64,000 nt of DNA from Pasteurella bettyae CCUG 2042 (GTDB lineage: Bacteria > Pseudomonadota > Gammaproteobacteria > Enterobacterales > Pasteurellaceae): positions 120,952 through 184,951 of the forward strand of contig NZ_AJSX01000047.1 in NCBI RefSeq assembly GCF_000262245.1. The letters are read 5' to 3'. Shown here one piece after another: positions 49,974-60,546 of this stretch. The notes under the pieces are model-generated. The model searched no databases, had not been told where the DNA came from, and saw only the letters and a list, made by a program, of their open reading frames with translations. Numbering within the stretch: the first letter of the stretch is position 1; each line of letters starts with the position of its first letter. The position numbers and the translations under genes are program-made.

Positions 49974-51071
49974 TTACAGACGCATTGGCATAATCACGTA
50001 TTCAGCACTTGCATCATCACAATTTTCAATCAAGCAGCTTGATGAAGCATCGGTTAGACGCATACGAACACGGTTACATTTCAATGCATTTAATACATCT
50101 AATACATAACTTACGTTAAACCCGACTTCCATTTCAGCACCAGTATAAGATACATCAATGATTTCTTCGGCTTCTTCTTGTTCAGGGTTAGTTGCCGTAA
50201 TTTTCATTTGATTTTGGCTGAGTTGTAATCGTACACTACGGAAACGTTCTGTAGAAAGAATCGCAGCACGCACAAAGGCTTGTTTTAATATATCCCAATC
50301 TGCTTCTAAAATATGGTCAGCATTGCGAGGTAATACTCGACGATAATCAGGGAAGCGACCATCAATCAATTTTGTGGTAAAGAGCACATTTTCTACTTGA
50401 ACACGTAAATTATTGGTGCCGATTTGTAAGCGCGCTGGCTGTTCTGTAGCATCTAATAAACGCACAAGCTCTAATACACCTTTACGTGGTACAATAACCG
50501 AATGATTTTGTAAATCTTGCTCTAAGGCAATAGTACAGACAGCTAAGCGATGGCCATCAGTGGCTACTGTGCGGAGTAAGTTACCTTCAGTTTCAAACTT
50601 CATACCGTTTAAGAAATAACGAGCATCTTGATTCGCCATGGAGAACTGAGTGGCTTCAATTAAACGGCGTAAAGTGGCTTGATCAAGCTCAAAATCCACT
50701 TCAGATTGCCAATCAGCTAGGTTAGGATATTCTTCAGCAGGCAAGGTAGCTAAGTTAAATTTTGTACGACCTGAACGCACAATCGCACGATCTTCTTCAA
50801 ATACTACATTGATTTCCGCATTTTCAGGTAAACTGCGGCAAATATCTAAGAATTTTTTGGCTGGAATTGTGAAATTCCCCGTAGTGCCAGAGACTAATTG
50901 TGCTTGGGTAGAAAGCTCAACTTCTAAGTCTGTCCCCGTAATGATTAACCGATCATTAGAAATTTGCAGAAGAACATTATTTAATACTGGAATATTAGGG
51001 CGACTGCTTAATACGCTGCATACTTGCTGTAATGGTTTTAAAAGATTTTCTCTTGAAACAATAAACTGCAT
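49974..51071 (-). CDS. dnaN: DNA polymerase III sliding clamp (beta)
   Basis: 365 residues in three repeated clamp domains. N-terminus 'MQFIVSRENLLKPLQQVCSVLSSRPNIPVLNNVLLQ' and C-terminus ending 'EYVIMPMRL' are both conserved. Dimer encircles DNA and tethers polymerase; also partner of Hda encoded at 11.8 kb. 14 bp after dnaA. Confidence 0.98.
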   Translation of the reverse strand: MQFIVSRENLLKPLQQVCSVLSSRPNIPVLNNVLLQISNDRLIITGTDLEVELSTQAQLVSGTTGNFTIPAKKFLDICRSLPENAEINVVFEEDRAIVRSGRTKFNLATLPAEEYPNLADWQSEVDFELDQATLRRLIEATQFSMANQDARYFLNGMKFETEGNLLRTVATDGHRLAVCTIALEQDLQNHSVIVPRKGVLELVRLLDATEQPARLQIGTNNLRVQVENVLFTTKLIDGRFPDYRRVLPRNADHILEADWDILKQAFVRAAILSTERFRSVRLQLSQNQMKITATNPEQEEAEEIIDVSYTGAEMEVGFNVSYVLDVLNALKCNRVRMRLTDASSSCLIENCDDASAEYVIMPMRL

Positions 51072-51085
51072 AGTTTTCTCCCCTT

Positions 51086-52459
51086 TTATGCGGATAATGT
51101 ACGGATTAAGTTAGACCAATCTTCCTGAATATTATTATCTTCGTCACGCAGAGTGGCAATAGTGCGACAAGCGTGTAACACAGTAGTATGGTCACGATCA
51201 CCAAAAGCTTTACCTATTTCAGGCAGGCTACGATTAGTCAGTTCTTTTGCCAACGCCATCGCTAATTGGCGTGGACGAGCAATAGAACGAGAACGATTTT
51301 TAGATTTTAAATCAGATACTTTAATACGGTAATATTCTGCTACCATTTTTTGAATATTATCCACGGTAACTAATTTATCTTGTAAAGCTAACATATCTTT
51401 TAGCGTTTCTCGCACGAAATCAATAGTGATAGCTTTTCCAGTAAAATCTGCATTAGCATGTACACGATTTAGAGCACCCTCTAATTCACGTACATTAGTA
51501 CGGAGCTTCTGACCAATAAAAAAAGCGACTTCTTCAGGTAAATGAATATGCTTTTCTTCTGCTTTTTTCATCAGAATTGCTACACGGGTTTCTAAATCAG
51601 GAGGTTCAATAGCAATACTTAATCCCCAACTAAAACGAGATTTTAAACGGTCATCAATTTTTTCAATTTCTCGAGGATAGCGATCGGAGGTTAAAATAAT
51701 TTGTTTATCACCCTCAAATAAAGAATTAAAAGTATTAAAAAATTCTTCTTGTGTCCCATCTTTGCCAGCAAAAAATTGAATATCATCAATAAGTAAAGCA
51801 TCTAAACTGCGGTAGAATTTTTTAAAATTATCAATACGTTCGGCTTTTAGCGCTTTTACATATTCTTGAACAAATCGTTCTGCGTGAATATAAACAACTC
51901 TTGCATTAGGATTATCTTCTAAAATCCCATTACCCACCGCATGTAATAAGTGCGTTTTACCTAAACCTGTTCCACCATACAAAAATAGTGGATTAGCCGA
52001 TTTATCACCTGGTTTATTTGCGACTTTTTGACCTACAGCACGAGCTAGCTGATTTGATTTACCTTCTACAAAGTTCACAAATAAATGATGTGGATTTAAG
52101 TTGGAACGAAAACTAGATGGTTCAATTTCTTGTGATGTTTTAGTCAGTGAAGAAACAGTAGTATCAGACATTGGTGGTGTAGACATTGTTTTTGGGGCTA
52201 CAGGCTTTGTCCCTTCTTGTACACGAACTAAAAGCTCATTGTTATTGCTAAGTTCTTGAGCAATTTTAATGATTTGGGCGAGATAGTTATTTTCAACCCA
52301 ACTTTTGACAAACATATTAGAAGCATAAAGTACAATAGTATTTGGAGTACTTGTGTCTGCTTGCAGAGGACGTAGCCACATACCAAAGTCCGCAGAAGAA
52401 ATTTGATCTTGCAGTTGCAATAGGCAATCTTGCCACAGTTGAGAAAGGTTACATTCCAT
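51086..52459 (-). CDS. dnaA: Chromosomal replication initiator DnaA
   Basis: 457 residues. Domain I about 1-85, variable linker about 86-125, AAA+ domain with Walker A '[18 protein letters not shown]' and Walker B '[13 protein letters not shown]', and DNA-binding domain IV with the signature '[23 protein letters not shown]' near the C-terminus. Divergent from rpmH across a 399-bp gap. Confidence 0.98.
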   Translation of the reverse strand: MECNLSQLWQDCLLQLQDQISSADFGMWLRPLQADTSTPNTIVLYASNMFVKSWVENNYLAQIIKIAQELSNNNELLVRVQEGTKPVAPKTMSTPPMSDTTVSSLTKTSQEIEPSSFRSNLNPHHLFVNFVEGKSNQLARAVGQKVANKPGDKSANPLFLYGGTGLGKTHLLHAVGNGILEDNPNARVVYIHAERFVQEYVKALKAERIDNFKKFYRSLDALLIDDIQFFAGKDGTQEEFFNTFNSLFEGDKQIILTSDRYPREIEKIDDRLKSRFSWGLSIAIEPPDLETRVAILMKKAEEKHIHLPEEVAFFIGQKLRTNVRELEGALNRVHANADFTGKAITIDFVRETLKDMLALQDKLVTVDNIQKMVAEYYRIKVSDLKSKNRSRSIARPRQLAMALAKELTNRSLPEIGKAFGDRDHTTVLHACRTIATLRDEDNNIQEDWSNLIRTLSA

Positions 52460-52617
52460 TTTGAATCTTTTTATAGGCTATAAATGTTGAAATAAATAAA
52501 ATTGCAAATCGAGCACAATTGTAAAATTAAACTTTAAACTATTTAATTCTACAATAAACTGACTTAAAGATCTTTAAAAAAGGATCAAAAAAATTGAAAA
52601 AGATATTCGGTTTTTAC

Positions 52618-52645
52618 TTGAGATTTTACGGAAAAAACGTATAAT
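52618..52645 (+). promoter_or_regulatory. rpmH promoter P1
   Basis: TTGAGA (52618-52623), 16-base spacer, perfect TATAAT (52640-52645). Confidence 0.65.
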
Positions 52646-52721
52646 TTACGACGCTTTTATGCTTTTTGATAAGGTGAAATTTGTTTTTTCTTAATTATTA
52701 CCGATTTTACCGATATAGTAT

Positions 52722-52750
52722 TTGACGAACGTTGAATTTATGATTACAAT
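52722..52750 (+). promoter_or_regulatory. rpmH promoter P2
   Basis: TTGACG (52722-52727), 17-base spacer, TACAAT (52745-52750), about 110 bp before rpmH. Confidence 0.65.
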
Positions 52751-52858
52751 TCCGTTCCTTATTTTTGAATAACCTTGTTTTCAAGTGATTTGGTTTGATG
52801 GCTGAGCCTGATAACACATTTAAATGTTAAACAATTTTAATTAGGTAGATTAAGAGTT

Positions 52859-52993
52859 ATGAAACGTACATTTCAACCTTCTGTATTAAAACGTAGCCGT
52901 ACTCACGGTTTCCGTGCTCGTATGGCGACTAAAAACGGCCGTCAAGTTTTAGCTCGTCGTCGTGCTAAAGGTCGTAAAAGTTTATCAGCTTAA
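52859..52993 (+). CDS. rpmH: 50S ribosomal protein L34
   Basis: 44 residues, the exact family length, starting [19 protein letters not shown] and ending in '[12 protein letters not shown]'; extremely Arg/Lys-rich. Too short for many gene finders. First gene of rpmH-rnpA-yidD-yidC; AT-poor codons typical of highly expressed genes. Confidence 0.98.
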
Positions 52994-53008
52994 TGATGAC
53001 ACACTTGT

Positions 53009-53377
53009 GTGATTAAGCTAAACTTTTCGAGGGAGTTGCGTCTGTTGACTCCCACTCAATTTAAATACGTCTTTGAGCAGCCGCTTAGAGCTAGTACGCC
53101 TGAAATTACCATTCTTGCCCGTCCAAACGATCTTCAATATCCTCGTATAGGTCTCACTGTTGCTAAAAAACACCTAAAACGTGCTCATGATCGCAATCGT
53201 ATCAAACGTTTGTGTCGTGAAAGCTTTCGCCTTTTGCAGCATCAGTTACCTAACTATGATTTTGTTGTTGTGGCAAAACATGGTATAGGGAAACTTGATA
53301 ATAAAACTTTAACTGAAACTTTGAGCAAATTATGGCAACGTCACATTCGCTTGGCGAAAAAATCCTTGTCAAATTAA
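53009..53377 (+). CDS. rnpA: Ribonuclease P protein component
   Basis: 122 residues. '[17 protein letters not shown]' and the RNR motif '[22 protein letters not shown]' that binds the RNase P RNA. Start is GTG 53009, the start used in relatives; it lies in the 3' arm of a small hairpin (CACAC-TT-GTGTG, 53000-53011) and has no strong ribosome site. The last 46 bases overlap yidD. Confidence 0.95.
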   Translation: MIKLNFSRELRLLTPTQFKYVFEQPLRASTPEITILARPNDLQYPRIGLTVAKKHLKRAHDRNRIKRLCRESFRLLQHQLPNYDFVVVAKHGIGKLDNKTLTETLSKLWQRHIRLAKKSLSN

Positions 53378-53592
53378 TTCGATTTTATCAATTGGCAATT
53401 AGTCCGCTAATTGGTCCTCGTTGTCGGTTTGTTCCGACTTGTTCTTGTTATGGTATTGAAGCATTAAAAACGCATGGAGCGTTAAAAGGTAGTTGGCTTA
53501 CACTCAAACGTATATTAAAATGTCATCCTTTGAACCCAGGTGGTTACGATCCCGTTCCACCCAAATTAAATAATAACGAAGAGAACAAATAA
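53332..53592 (+). CDS. yidD: Membrane protein insertion efficiency factor YidD
   Basis: 86 residues. '[35 protein letters not shown]' and '[14 protein letters not shown]' with the conserved cysteines define the family. It assists YidC, whose ATG overlaps its stop by one base. Confidence 0.96.
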   Translation: MATSHSLGEKILVKLIRFYQLAISPLIGPRCRFVPTCSCYGIEALKTHGALKGSWLTLKRILKCHPLNPGGYDPVPPKLNNNEENK

Positions 53593-55220
53593 TGGATTCT
53601 AGACGTAGTTTATTAGTCATCGCACTACTCTTTATTTCTTTTCTTGTTTATGAACAATGGCAAATGGACTACCATGCTCCAAAATCTGTTGTGACTGAAC
53701 AAGTACAAAATCAATCTGTCACAACTAATGCTGAAATGCCAGCAAGTACTTCATCAGTTCAAGGCACAGTAGATAATGGCACTCATGGTCAAATTATCTC
53801 AGTGAAAAATGATGTGGTTAGCTTAAAAATTGATACATTAGGTGGGGATGTTGTTGAGTCTAGCTTATCTAATTATGCCGCTGAATTACATTCACAAGAG
53901 CGTTTTGTTTTATTACAAAATAAGCCAGATGCTGTATATGTAGCACAAAGTGGTTTAATTGGTAAAGATGGTATTGATACTACTGCAAGTCGAGCAGCCT
54001 ACCAAGTTGAAGGTAGTGATTTTGCTTTGGCAGAGGGTCAAGATGAATTAAGAGTGCCATTAACTTTAGAAAAAAATGGTGTGACTTATCGTAAAATCTT
54101 CGTTGTTAAACGTGGTTCTTATGATATTGAAGTAAACTATGAAATTCAAAACCAAAGTGGTAGTGCTATTGAGGTACAACCTTATGGTCAGTTAAAACAT
54201 ACTTTAGTAGAAAGTTCCAGTAATATGGCTATGCCAACTTATACTGGGGGAGCATATTCTTCAGCAGATACTAACTATAAAAAATATAGTTTTGATGCAA
54301 TGAAAGATAAAAACTTATCTATTGATACTAAAGCAGGCTGGGTAGCTGTATTACAACATTACTTTGTTTCTGCCTGGATCCCAAATCAAGATATGGATAA
54401 CCAACTTTATACGAGTACTGGAAATGGTTTAGGTTTTATTGGTTATCGTGGTCCTGTAATTAATGTTCCTGCGGGTGCAACAGAAACCATTAAGAGCGCA
54501 TTATGGACGGGCCCTAAACTTCAAAATGAAATGGGACAAGTTGCAAACCACTTAGATTTAACCGTTGATTATGGTTGGGCATGGTTCATTGCTAAACCAT
54601 TATTTGGTTTATTAAACTTGATTCAAAGTGTAGTAAGTAACTGGGGGCTTGCAATTATTGGCGTTACTTTAGTTGTAAAAGGTATTCTTTATCCATTAAC
54701 TAAAGCACAATATACTTCTATGGCGAAAATGCGTATGTTGCAACCGAAAATGCAAGAAATGCGTGAACGTTTTGGCGATGATCGTCAACGTATGAGCCAA
54801 GAAATGATGAAGCTTTATAAAGAAGAAAAAGTAAATCCATTAGGTGGTTGTTTACCATTAATTATCCAGATGCCAATTTTTATTGCATTATATTGGACTT
54901 TTATGGAAGCCGTGGAATTGCGTCATGCCCCATTCTTTGGTTGGATTCAAGACTTATCAGCACAAGACCCTTATTATATTCTGCCAATTTTAATGGGAGC
55001 ATCAATGTTCTTATTACAAAAAATGTCACCGACACCAGTTGCTGATCCAATGCAACAAAAAATAATGAACTTTATGCCACTTATTTTTATGGTGTTCTTC
55101 TTATGGTTCCCTGCTGGTTTAGTATTATATTGGTTAGTATCAAATATTATTACCATTGTTCAACAGCAGTTGATTTATCGTGGATTAGAGAAGAAGGGTT
55201 TACATTCTCGTAAAAAATAA
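53592..55220 (+). CDS. yidC: Membrane protein insertase YidC
   Basis: 542 residues. N-terminal anchor (about 5-22), large periplasmic beta-sandwich (about 60-330), then the five-segment insertase core starting near '[35 protein letters not shown]' with the hydrophilic-groove helix and '[33 protein letters not shown]' cytoplasmic hairpin. Inserts inner-membrane proteins with or without SecYEG. Confidence 0.98.
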   Translation: MDSRRSLLVIALLFISFLVYEQWQMDYHAPKSVVTEQVQNQSVTTNAEMPASTSSVQGTVDNGTHGQIISVKNDVVSLKIDTLGGDVVESSLSNYAAELHSQERFVLLQNKPDAVYVAQSGLIGKDGIDTTASRAAYQVEGSDFALAEGQDELRVPLTLEKNGVTYRKIFVVKRGSYDIEVNYEIQNQSGSAIEVQPYGQLKHTLVESSSNMAMPTYTGGAYSSADTNYKKYSFDAMKDKNLSIDTKAGWVAVLQHYFVSAWIPNQDMDNQLYTSTGNGLGFIGYRGPVINVPAGATETIKSALWTGPKLQNEMGQVANHLDLTVDYGWAWFIAKPLFGLLNLIQSVVSNWGLAIIGVTLVVKGILYPLTKAQYTSMAKMRMLQPKMQEMRERFGDDRQRMSQEMMKLYKEEKVNPLGGCLPLIIQMPIFIALYWTFMEAVELRHAPFFGWIQDLSAQDPYYILPILMGASMFLLQKMSPTPVADPMQQKIMNFMPLIFMVFFLWFPAGLVLYWLVSNIITIVQQQLIYRGLEKKGLHSRKK

Positions 55221-55235
55221 CTTAACAATTTTTTA

Positions 55236-55262
55236 AAGGCATCCACGGGATGCCTTTTTTAT
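55236..55262 (+). terminator. Terminator after yidC
   Basis: Stem AAGGCATCC (55236-55244) / GGATGCCTT (55248-55256), short loop, T run. Confidence 0.9.
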
Positions 55263-55379
55263 TAGCTGCTTTAATATGAGTTATAAGCCCTTCATAAATT
55301 CTCATTAAATTTATACTTTTTTGCTATAATCACACAATATTGAATCCATTAAGTGCGGTCATTTTTAGGAAAATTTTAT

Positions 55380-56741
55380 ATGACAAAAGAAACCATTGTA
55401 GCTCAAGCAACTCCTATTGGTCGTGGTGGCGTTGGTATTTTACGTGTTTCAGGTCCATTATCCACCCTAGTTGCTCAAGCTGTCGTTGGAAAAGAGCTAA
55501 AGCCTCGTATGGCAAATTATTTGCCCTTTAAGGATGAAGATGGAACGATATTAGATCAAGGTATTGCTTTATTTTTTAAAGGACCTAATTCATTTACAGG
55601 TGAAGATGTCGTTGAGTTTCAGGGGCATGGTGGACAAATTGTTCTAGATTTGCTTTTAAAACGTATTTTGCAAGTGAAAGGGGTACGTTTAGCTCGTCCA
55701 GGTGAATTTTCGGAACAAGCTTTTTTAAATGATAAATTAGATCTCGCACAAGCGGAAGCGATTGCAGATTTAATTGATGCCACTTCAGAGCAAGCTGCTC
55801 GTTCAGCATTAAAATCATTACAAGGTGAGTTTTCTCATAAAGTCCATGAATTGGTGGATGCCGTAATTTATTTACGCACTTATGTTGAAGCCGCTATTGA
55901 TTTCCCTGATGAAGAAATTGATTTCTTAGCTGATGGTAAGATTGAAGGGCATCTTAAGGATATTATTGAGCAATTAGATAGAGTTCGTTTGGAAGCAAAA
56001 CAAGGTTCAATTTTGCGTGAAGGAATGAAAGTGGTGATTGCGGGACGCCCAAATGCTGGCAAATCTAGTTTACTTAATGCATTAGCTGGACGTGAAGCTG
56101 CAATTGTAACGGATATTGCAGGGACTACTCGAGATGTGTTGCGTGAGCATATTCATATTGACGGTATGCCATTACATATTATTGATACTGCTGGTTTACG
56201 AGATGCGACTGATGAAGTTGAACGTATCGGAATCACTCGCGCTTGGAATGAAATTGAGCAAGCAGATCGCGTAATTCTCATGTTGGATAGTACAGATTCT
56301 GATAGTCAAAATCTAGAACAAGCTAAATCTGAGTTTTTATCTAAGTTACCAAAAAATATTCCAGTGACAATTGTCCGCAATAAATCTGATTTGAGTGGTG
56401 AAGTAGAAAAATTAACTGAACAAGAAGGTTTTACTGTCATTAGTTTATCTGCACACACACAACAAGGTATGGATTTATTACGTGAGCATTTGAAACAATC
56501 TATGGGGTATCAAACCAGTAGCGAAGGTGGTTTTTTAGCTCGCCGTCGACATTTAGAGGCATTAGCTCATGCGGCTAAACATTTGCAAATTGGTTATATG
56601 CAATTAACTCAGTTTCATGCAGGGGAGTTATTAGCAGAAGAATTACGTATGGTACAGGATAATCTTAGTAAAATTACCGGAAAATTTACTTCAGATGATT
56701 TATTAGGGAATATTTTCAGTTCATTCTGTATTGGTAAATAA
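55380..56741 (+). CDS. mnmE: tRNA modification GTPase MnmE (TrmE)
   Basis: 453 residues from ATG 55380 with TTTAGGA upstream; a longer in-frame GTG lies inside the uptake sequence at 55353 and is unlikely. N-terminal folate-binding domain, helical domain interrupted by a G domain with '[14 protein letters not shown]' (P loop), 'DIAGTTRDV', 'DTAGLR', 'NKSDL', and the C-terminal 'CIGK' cysteine needed for catalysis. With MnmG modifies wobble U34. Preceded by TATAAT (55325-55330) and an uptake core (55351-55359). Confidence 0.97.
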   Translation: MTKETIVAQATPIGRGGVGILRVSGPLSTLVAQAVVGKELKPRMANYLPFKDEDGTILDQGIALFFKGPNSFTGEDVVEFQGHGGQIVLDLLLKRILQVKGVRLARPGEFSEQAFLNDKLDLAQAEAIADLIDATSEQAARSALKSLQGEFSHKVHELVDAVIYLRTYVEAAIDFPDEEIDFLADGKIEGHLKDIIEQLDRVRLEAKQGSILREGMKVVIAGRPNAGKSSLLNALAGREAAIVTDIAGTTRDVLREHIHIDGMPLHIIDTAGLRDATDEVERIGITRAWNEIEQADRVILMLDSTDSDSQNLEQAKSEFLSKLPKNIPVTIVRNKSDLSGEVEKLTEQEGFTVISLSAHTQQGMDLLREHLKQSMGYQTSSEGGFLARRRHLEALAHAAKHLQIGYMQLTQFHAGELLAEELRMVQDNLSKITGKFTSDDLLGNIFSSFCIGK

Positions 56742-56756
56742 AACTCGATAAGATGG

Positions 56757-56785
56757 TTGACGTTATGCGGGGAAAGTGCTAATTT
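56757..56785 (+). promoter_or_regulatory. Promoter of the bglG-like operon
   Basis: TTGACG (56757-56762), 17-base spacer, TAATTT (56780-56785), directly before the antiterminator target. Confidence 0.6.
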
Positions 56786-56798
56786 AATTTTAATTAAG

Positions 56799-56833
56799 GA
56801 TTGTAATAGCACTTAGCTTGCTACACAAAACCT
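56799..56833 (+). promoter_or_regulatory. Ribonucleic antiterminator (RAT) for a BglG-type protein
   Basis: Begins GGATTGTAATAGCA and ends ACACAAAACCT, matching the GGATTGTTACTGC...GGCAAAACC layout of LicT/BglG targets, with AGCA/TGCT pairing in the stem. Its 3' end overlaps the 5' arm of the terminator that follows. Confidence 0.82.
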
Positions 56834-56876
56834 ATTTTGGGCTATTTTGTAGTCTGAGATAGGTTTTTTGTTTTTT
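56827..56876 (+). terminator. Leader terminator overlapping the RAT
   Basis: Stem AAAACCTAT (56827-56835) / ATAGGTTTT (56859-56867) with a T-rich tail to 56876. Protein binding to the RAT would block its formation and allow transcription of the PTS genes. Confidence 0.82.
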
Positions 56877-56889
56877 ATAAAGGGATAAA

Positions 56890-57732
56890 ATGAAAATCCA
56901 AAAAATATTAAATAATAGTGTAGCACTTAGTTTTGATGAGAATAATAATGAAATTGTTGTGATGGGTAAGGGCATTGCTTATGGTAAACAAGTTGGTGAC
57001 AGTATTGATGAGTCATTAATAACAAAATGTTTCATTTTAAACACAGTTAATTATTCTCAAAACATTATTCATATGTTGGGTAATATTCCTTCTATATATA
57101 TTGATATCACCGATATGATAATGAACTATGTGCAAAATCATTTAAATTTGAAGTTGCATGAATCAACTTATTTATCTCTTATTGATCACATTCATGCTAG
57201 TGTTGAACGATTTAAATCTGGTGTAGTACTTAAAAATAAGCTTCTATGGGAAATTAAACATTTTTATAAAAAGGAATATGAAGTAGGCATCTATGTTTTA
57301 AACCTGCTAGAAAAACAATTGAATATAAAAATGTTAGAAGACGAAGCTGGTTTTATCGCATTACATATAGTGAGTGCTACAAAAGACAATGATATTAATA
57401 ATGCATACAAAGAAACTGCTTTTATTCATAGTATTACAAATATTGTGAAATACTATTTTAATATTGAATATGACTATGATTCATTTGATTACAATAGATT
57501 TTTAATGCATTTGAAATTTTTTTCGATGAGAGTTTTTTCAGAGAAAGTGAATAGCGTTCAGCCTTTACAAAATGATCTGTTAAATATGCTACAAGAACAA
57601 TATAAAAATTCTTATTTATGTAGCCTAAAAATAAAAGAGTATATTCAAGAAAAGTACCATTATGAATTAGATAGTGATGAAATTTTATATTTAACTATTC
57701 ATATCGCAAAGATTACTCATGATAAAAGATAA
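56890..57732 (+). CDS. BglG/LicT-family transcriptional antiterminator
   Basis: 280 residues. N-terminal RNA-binding CAT domain (1-55: 'KIQKILNNSVALSFDENNNEIVVMGKGIAYGKQVGD') and two PRD domains (about 65-170 and 175-280) with phosphorylatable histidines in 'SLIDHIHASVERF', 'GFIALHIVSA', 'FLMHLKFFSMRVF' and 'YLTIHIAKITHD'. Sensed through PTS phosphorylation, it should open its own leader when the sugar is present. Low-GC, more so than neighbours. Confidence 0.93.
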   Translation: MKIQKILNNSVALSFDENNNEIVVMGKGIAYGKQVGDSIDESLITKCFILNTVNYSQNIIHMLGNIPSIYIDITDMIMNYVQNHLNLKLHESTYLSLIDHIHASVERFKSGVVLKNKLLWEIKHFYKKEYEVGIYVLNLLEKQLNIKMLEDEAGFIALHIVSATKDNDINNAYKETAFIHSITNIVKYYFNIEYDYDSFDYNRFLMHLKFFSMRVFSEKVNSVQPLQNDLLNMLQEQYKNSYLCSLKIKEYIQEKYHYELDSDEILYLTIHIAKITHDKR

Positions 57733-57801
57733 TTGAATTTTGGTGGATAGTAACATTGAGTTGGCTAAACCTAATTTTTAAATAAAAATGAAGGTAATAT
57801 T

Positions 57802-59688
57802 ATGAATTATAATTCATTCGCAAAGGATATCATACAGCTAGTCGGTGGTGAAAAAAATATTAAATCTTTAGTGCATTGTTCAACTCGATTACGATTTGTG
57901 CTTTATGATGAAAATCTAGTGAATAAATCTGCCATTACTGAAAATAATAAAATCTTGTCTTTTGTTTCTAAAGGTGGGCAATTTCAATTAGTGATTGGTA
58001 ATGATGTTGCAAAGGTTTATGAAGAGATAAATAAATTAGTGACGTTACAGAATAATAAAGCGGGAGAAAGCCAAGTAGAAAATCAGCAATCAGTTATAAA
58101 TAAAGTCTTATCTATTATCACAGGCTCTATTGCACCTGTGATTCCTATATTAGCAGGTGCTGGTATGGGGAAAGTATTATTAATTATACTAAATATGTTA
58201 GGTGTTTTAGATAAGAGTAGCCAAACTTACTATATGCTTAATTTTATTTTTGATACAGGTTTTTATTTCATGCCTGTATTTATTGCTTTCTCTGCCGCGA
58301 AAATGTTTAACTGTAATCAATATTTAGCCGCATTTATTTGTTTAGCCATGTTGCATCCAAATTGGAATTCGTTGGTAAAAGCAGCCGCACCAGTGAATTT
58401 TCTAGATATGCCTGTGGTCTTAGTAAAATATTCCTCTCAATTAGTTCCTGCATTGATTACAGTCTGGATGATGTCTTATATTGAGAAAATAGTTTATAAA
58501 TATACGCCAGATATGGTCAAAGTCTTTCTTGCCCCACTATTGGTAATATTAATTGCTACACCTATTGCCTTTATTGCTATTGGTCCTGCCGCCAGTTATT
58601 TAGCACAAGTTGTTGCTGATATTGTGGTCTTTTTACAAGAATCTATTGGATTTATTGCCATTCCTATTTTAGCGGCTATTTATCCTTGGTTAGTCTCAAT
58701 TGGATTACATAAAGCCTTAAGCCCAATTACCATTATGCTTGTGGAACAAAAAGGATTTGACCCGATTGTCAGAGTAATAGCACTTTGCTCAAATATGTCG
58801 CAAGCAGCAGCTTCATTAGCGGTCTCAATTAAGTCTAAAAATAAAGAACTTAAACAATTAGCATTTTCTGCAAGTTTAACCGCATTTTTTGGTGGAATTA
58901 CGGAACCTGCAATGTATGGGGTTAACTTAAAATTAAAAAAACCAATGTATGCTTGTATGGTCGGTGGTGCTGTAGCTGGGTTATTTGCTGGATTAGTTAA
59001 ACTTAAAGCCTTCGTTTATGCAACACCTGGTCTATTAAGTTTGCCGATGTGGATTTCAGAAGGGGATAATCAGCTTGTAAATGCCATAATTACCTTAGTT
59101 GTAGCTAGCCTGGTTACCTTTATTGCGACTTTTATTATTGGGTTTGAGGATCCTATTGTAGAAAATGCGGGTTTGGCTAGTGGTAAGATTGATAATACAT
59201 CAGCATCCTCTATCTCTAATACTAGAGAAAATAAAACATTAATTCACAGTCCAATTGATGAGGGTACATCTATTGCACTAGATGAGGTCGCTGATGAAAC
59301 TTTTGCTTCTGGTGTGATTGGCAAAGGCATTGCCGTTATTCCTTCAAATGGGATTTTACGAGCGCCTGCTGATGGCATCGTAGCAACTACATTTAGTTCC
59401 GCTCATGCAATAAATCTTAAATTGGGAAGTGGTATTGAATTACTAATTCATATTGGTATTGACACTGTCAATCTCAATGGTAAATATTTTAAAAATGTTG
59501 TTCATCAGGGGGATGTGATTCATAAAGGAGATATTCTGATTGAATTTGACCTCGAGAAGATTAAAGAAGAAGGATTTGATACTACGACTATGATTGTTGT
59601 AACAAATTCCGAGGAATATTTAGACATTATTTATAATCCAAATAAGCTGGTAAATAATCAGATTCCTGTATTAACAGTTATAAATTAA
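57802..59688 (+). CDS. PTS beta-glucoside-type permease, EIIBCA fusion
   Basis: 628 residues in B-C-A order. EIIB 1-85 with phosphocysteine C26 in 'LVHCSTRLRF'. EIIC about 100-455 with multiple membrane segments and 'ITEPAMYGVNLKLKKPMYACMVGGA'. EIIA about 490-628, glucose-type, with active His in 'ELLIHIGIDTVNLNG'. All phosphorylation sites are present. Imports and phosphorylates an unknown sugar, beta-glucoside-like by family. No phospho-beta-glucosidase is in the operon. Confidence 0.94.
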   Translation: MNYNSFAKDIIQLVGGEKNIKSLVHCSTRLRFVLYDENLVNKSAITENNKILSFVSKGGQFQLVIGNDVAKVYEEINKLVTLQNNKAGESQVENQQSVINKVLSIITGSIAPVIPILAGAGMGKVLLIILNMLGVLDKSSQTYYMLNFIFDTGFYFMPVFIAFSAAKMFNCNQYLAAFICLAMLHPNWNSLVKAAAPVNFLDMPVVLVKYSSQLVPALITVWMMSYIEKIVYKYTPDMVKVFLAPLLVILIATPIAFIAIGPAASYLAQVVADIVVFLQESIGFIAIPILAAIYPWLVSIGLHKALSPITIMLVEQKGFDPIVRVIALCSNMSQAAASLAVSIKSKNKELKQLAFSASLTAFFGGITEPAMYGVNLKLKKPMYACMVGGAVAGLFAGLVKLKAFVYATPGLLSLPMWISEGDNQLVNAIITLVVASLVTFIATFIIGFEDPIVENAGLASGKIDNTSASSISNTRENKTLIHSPIDEGTSIALDEVADETFASGVIGKGIAVIPSNGILRAPADGIVATTFSSAHAINLKLGSGIELLIHIGIDTVNLNGKYFKNVVHQGDVIHKGDILIEFDLEKIKEEGFDTTTMIVVTNSEEYLDIIYNPNKLVNNQIPVLTVIN

Positions 59689-59705
59689 AGTTATTGGAGT
59701 AAAAT

Positions 59706-60530
59706 GTGATTTTTGCTGATTTACATGTGCATACTAACCATAGCGATGGGGTATGTGAAATAAAAGATGTATTAGAAAATGCACTGCAACATGACATAAA
59801 AGTATTATCTATTACGGATCATGATACAACGAATCATTATGATGAAATATTTGCTTATGGTAAACATCTCGGATTGAACATTATCAAAGGTGTGGAGATG
59901 AGTTATTATGATTTTGATGTCTATAAAAAAGTGCATGTTGTAGGGTTATGGCTTAATGATCTTACTCCTAATATTGATAAATTATGTGGGCATACTTTAG
60001 CATGTAGAGATGCTTATCATAAAGAACTGATTAATGAGTTATCAGAAAAGGGCTATGATATTTGTTATCAAGATGCAAAGAAATTTTCAAAATACAATAT
60101 TGTTTTTAAAATGAATATTTTTCAAGCCTTACGAGAAAAATATCCTCAAGAAATGACTAAAGAACGTTATAAACAACTATTTGCATCAAAAACCTCTCAT
60201 GAAACAGACATTAAAATGGGATATATCCCTGTAAGAGACGGAATTGAAGCCATTTTACAAGATGGTGGTATTCCGATTTTAGCTCATCCTTGTGTCTATA
60301 ATAATTATGATGAAATTGGTAAATACGTTGATTATGGTCTTAAGGGATTAGAAATTAATCATTCTAAGATGAAGGAAATTGATTTTAAACTAACTCAAGA
60401 ATTCGCTAAAAAATACCATTTATTAAAAAGTGGTGGAAGTGATTTTCATGATCCTAATTTATTAAAATTTGGAGACTTTGGTTTAACGAAAGAACAATTT
60501 GAGCAATTAGCATTTTATGCCAGAGGATAA
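59706..60530 (+). CDS. PHP-domain metal-dependent phosphoesterase, partner of the PTS
   Basis: 274 residues. PHP metal motifs in order: 'DLHVHTNHSDG' (HxH near residue 6), 'ITDHDT', 'GVEMSYYDF', 'ILAHPC' and 'SGGSDFHD'. This set matches the TrpH/YciV-like phosphoesterases. GTG start at 59706 with TGGAG (59694-59698) upstream; an out-of-frame ATG just before reads ATG-TGA. It is the last gene of the PTS operon, where a 6-phospho-beta-glucosidase is normally found, so it may act on the imported phospho-sugar. The substrate is unknown. Confidence 0.82.
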   Translation: MIFADLHVHTNHSDGVCEIKDVLENALQHDIKVLSITDHDTTNHYDEIFAYGKHLGLNIIKGVEMSYYDFDVYKKVHVVGLWLNDLTPNIDKLCGHTLACRDAYHKELINELSEKGYDICYQDAKKFSKYNIVFKMNIFQALREKYPQEMTKERYKQLFASKTSHETDIKMGYIPVRDGIEAILQDGGIPILAHPCVYNNYDEIGKYVDYGLKGLEINHSKMKEIDFKLTQEFAKKYHLLKSGGSDFHDPNLLKFGDFGLTKEQFEQLAFYARG

Positions 60531-60546
60531 CTCTCTAATTTAAAAG

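Larger units (their letters stand above)
52460..52858. other. dnaA-rpmH intergenic region
   Basis: 399 bp, very AT-rich. It holds two good promoters for rpmH (separate entries) and a GATC-flanked A-rich stretch (52569-52586). I see no clear TTATCCACA-type DnaA boxes and no tRNA, so I do not call an origin here. Confidence 0.7.

Noticed and set aside
52460..52858. Possible replication origin between dnaA and rpmH (AT-rich, GATC sites at 52569 and 52583)
   Set aside because: No convincing DnaA boxes or repeated 13-mers seen, and the H. influenzae origin is not located at dnaA as far as I recall. The region is explained by rpmH promoters and the dnaA upstream region.
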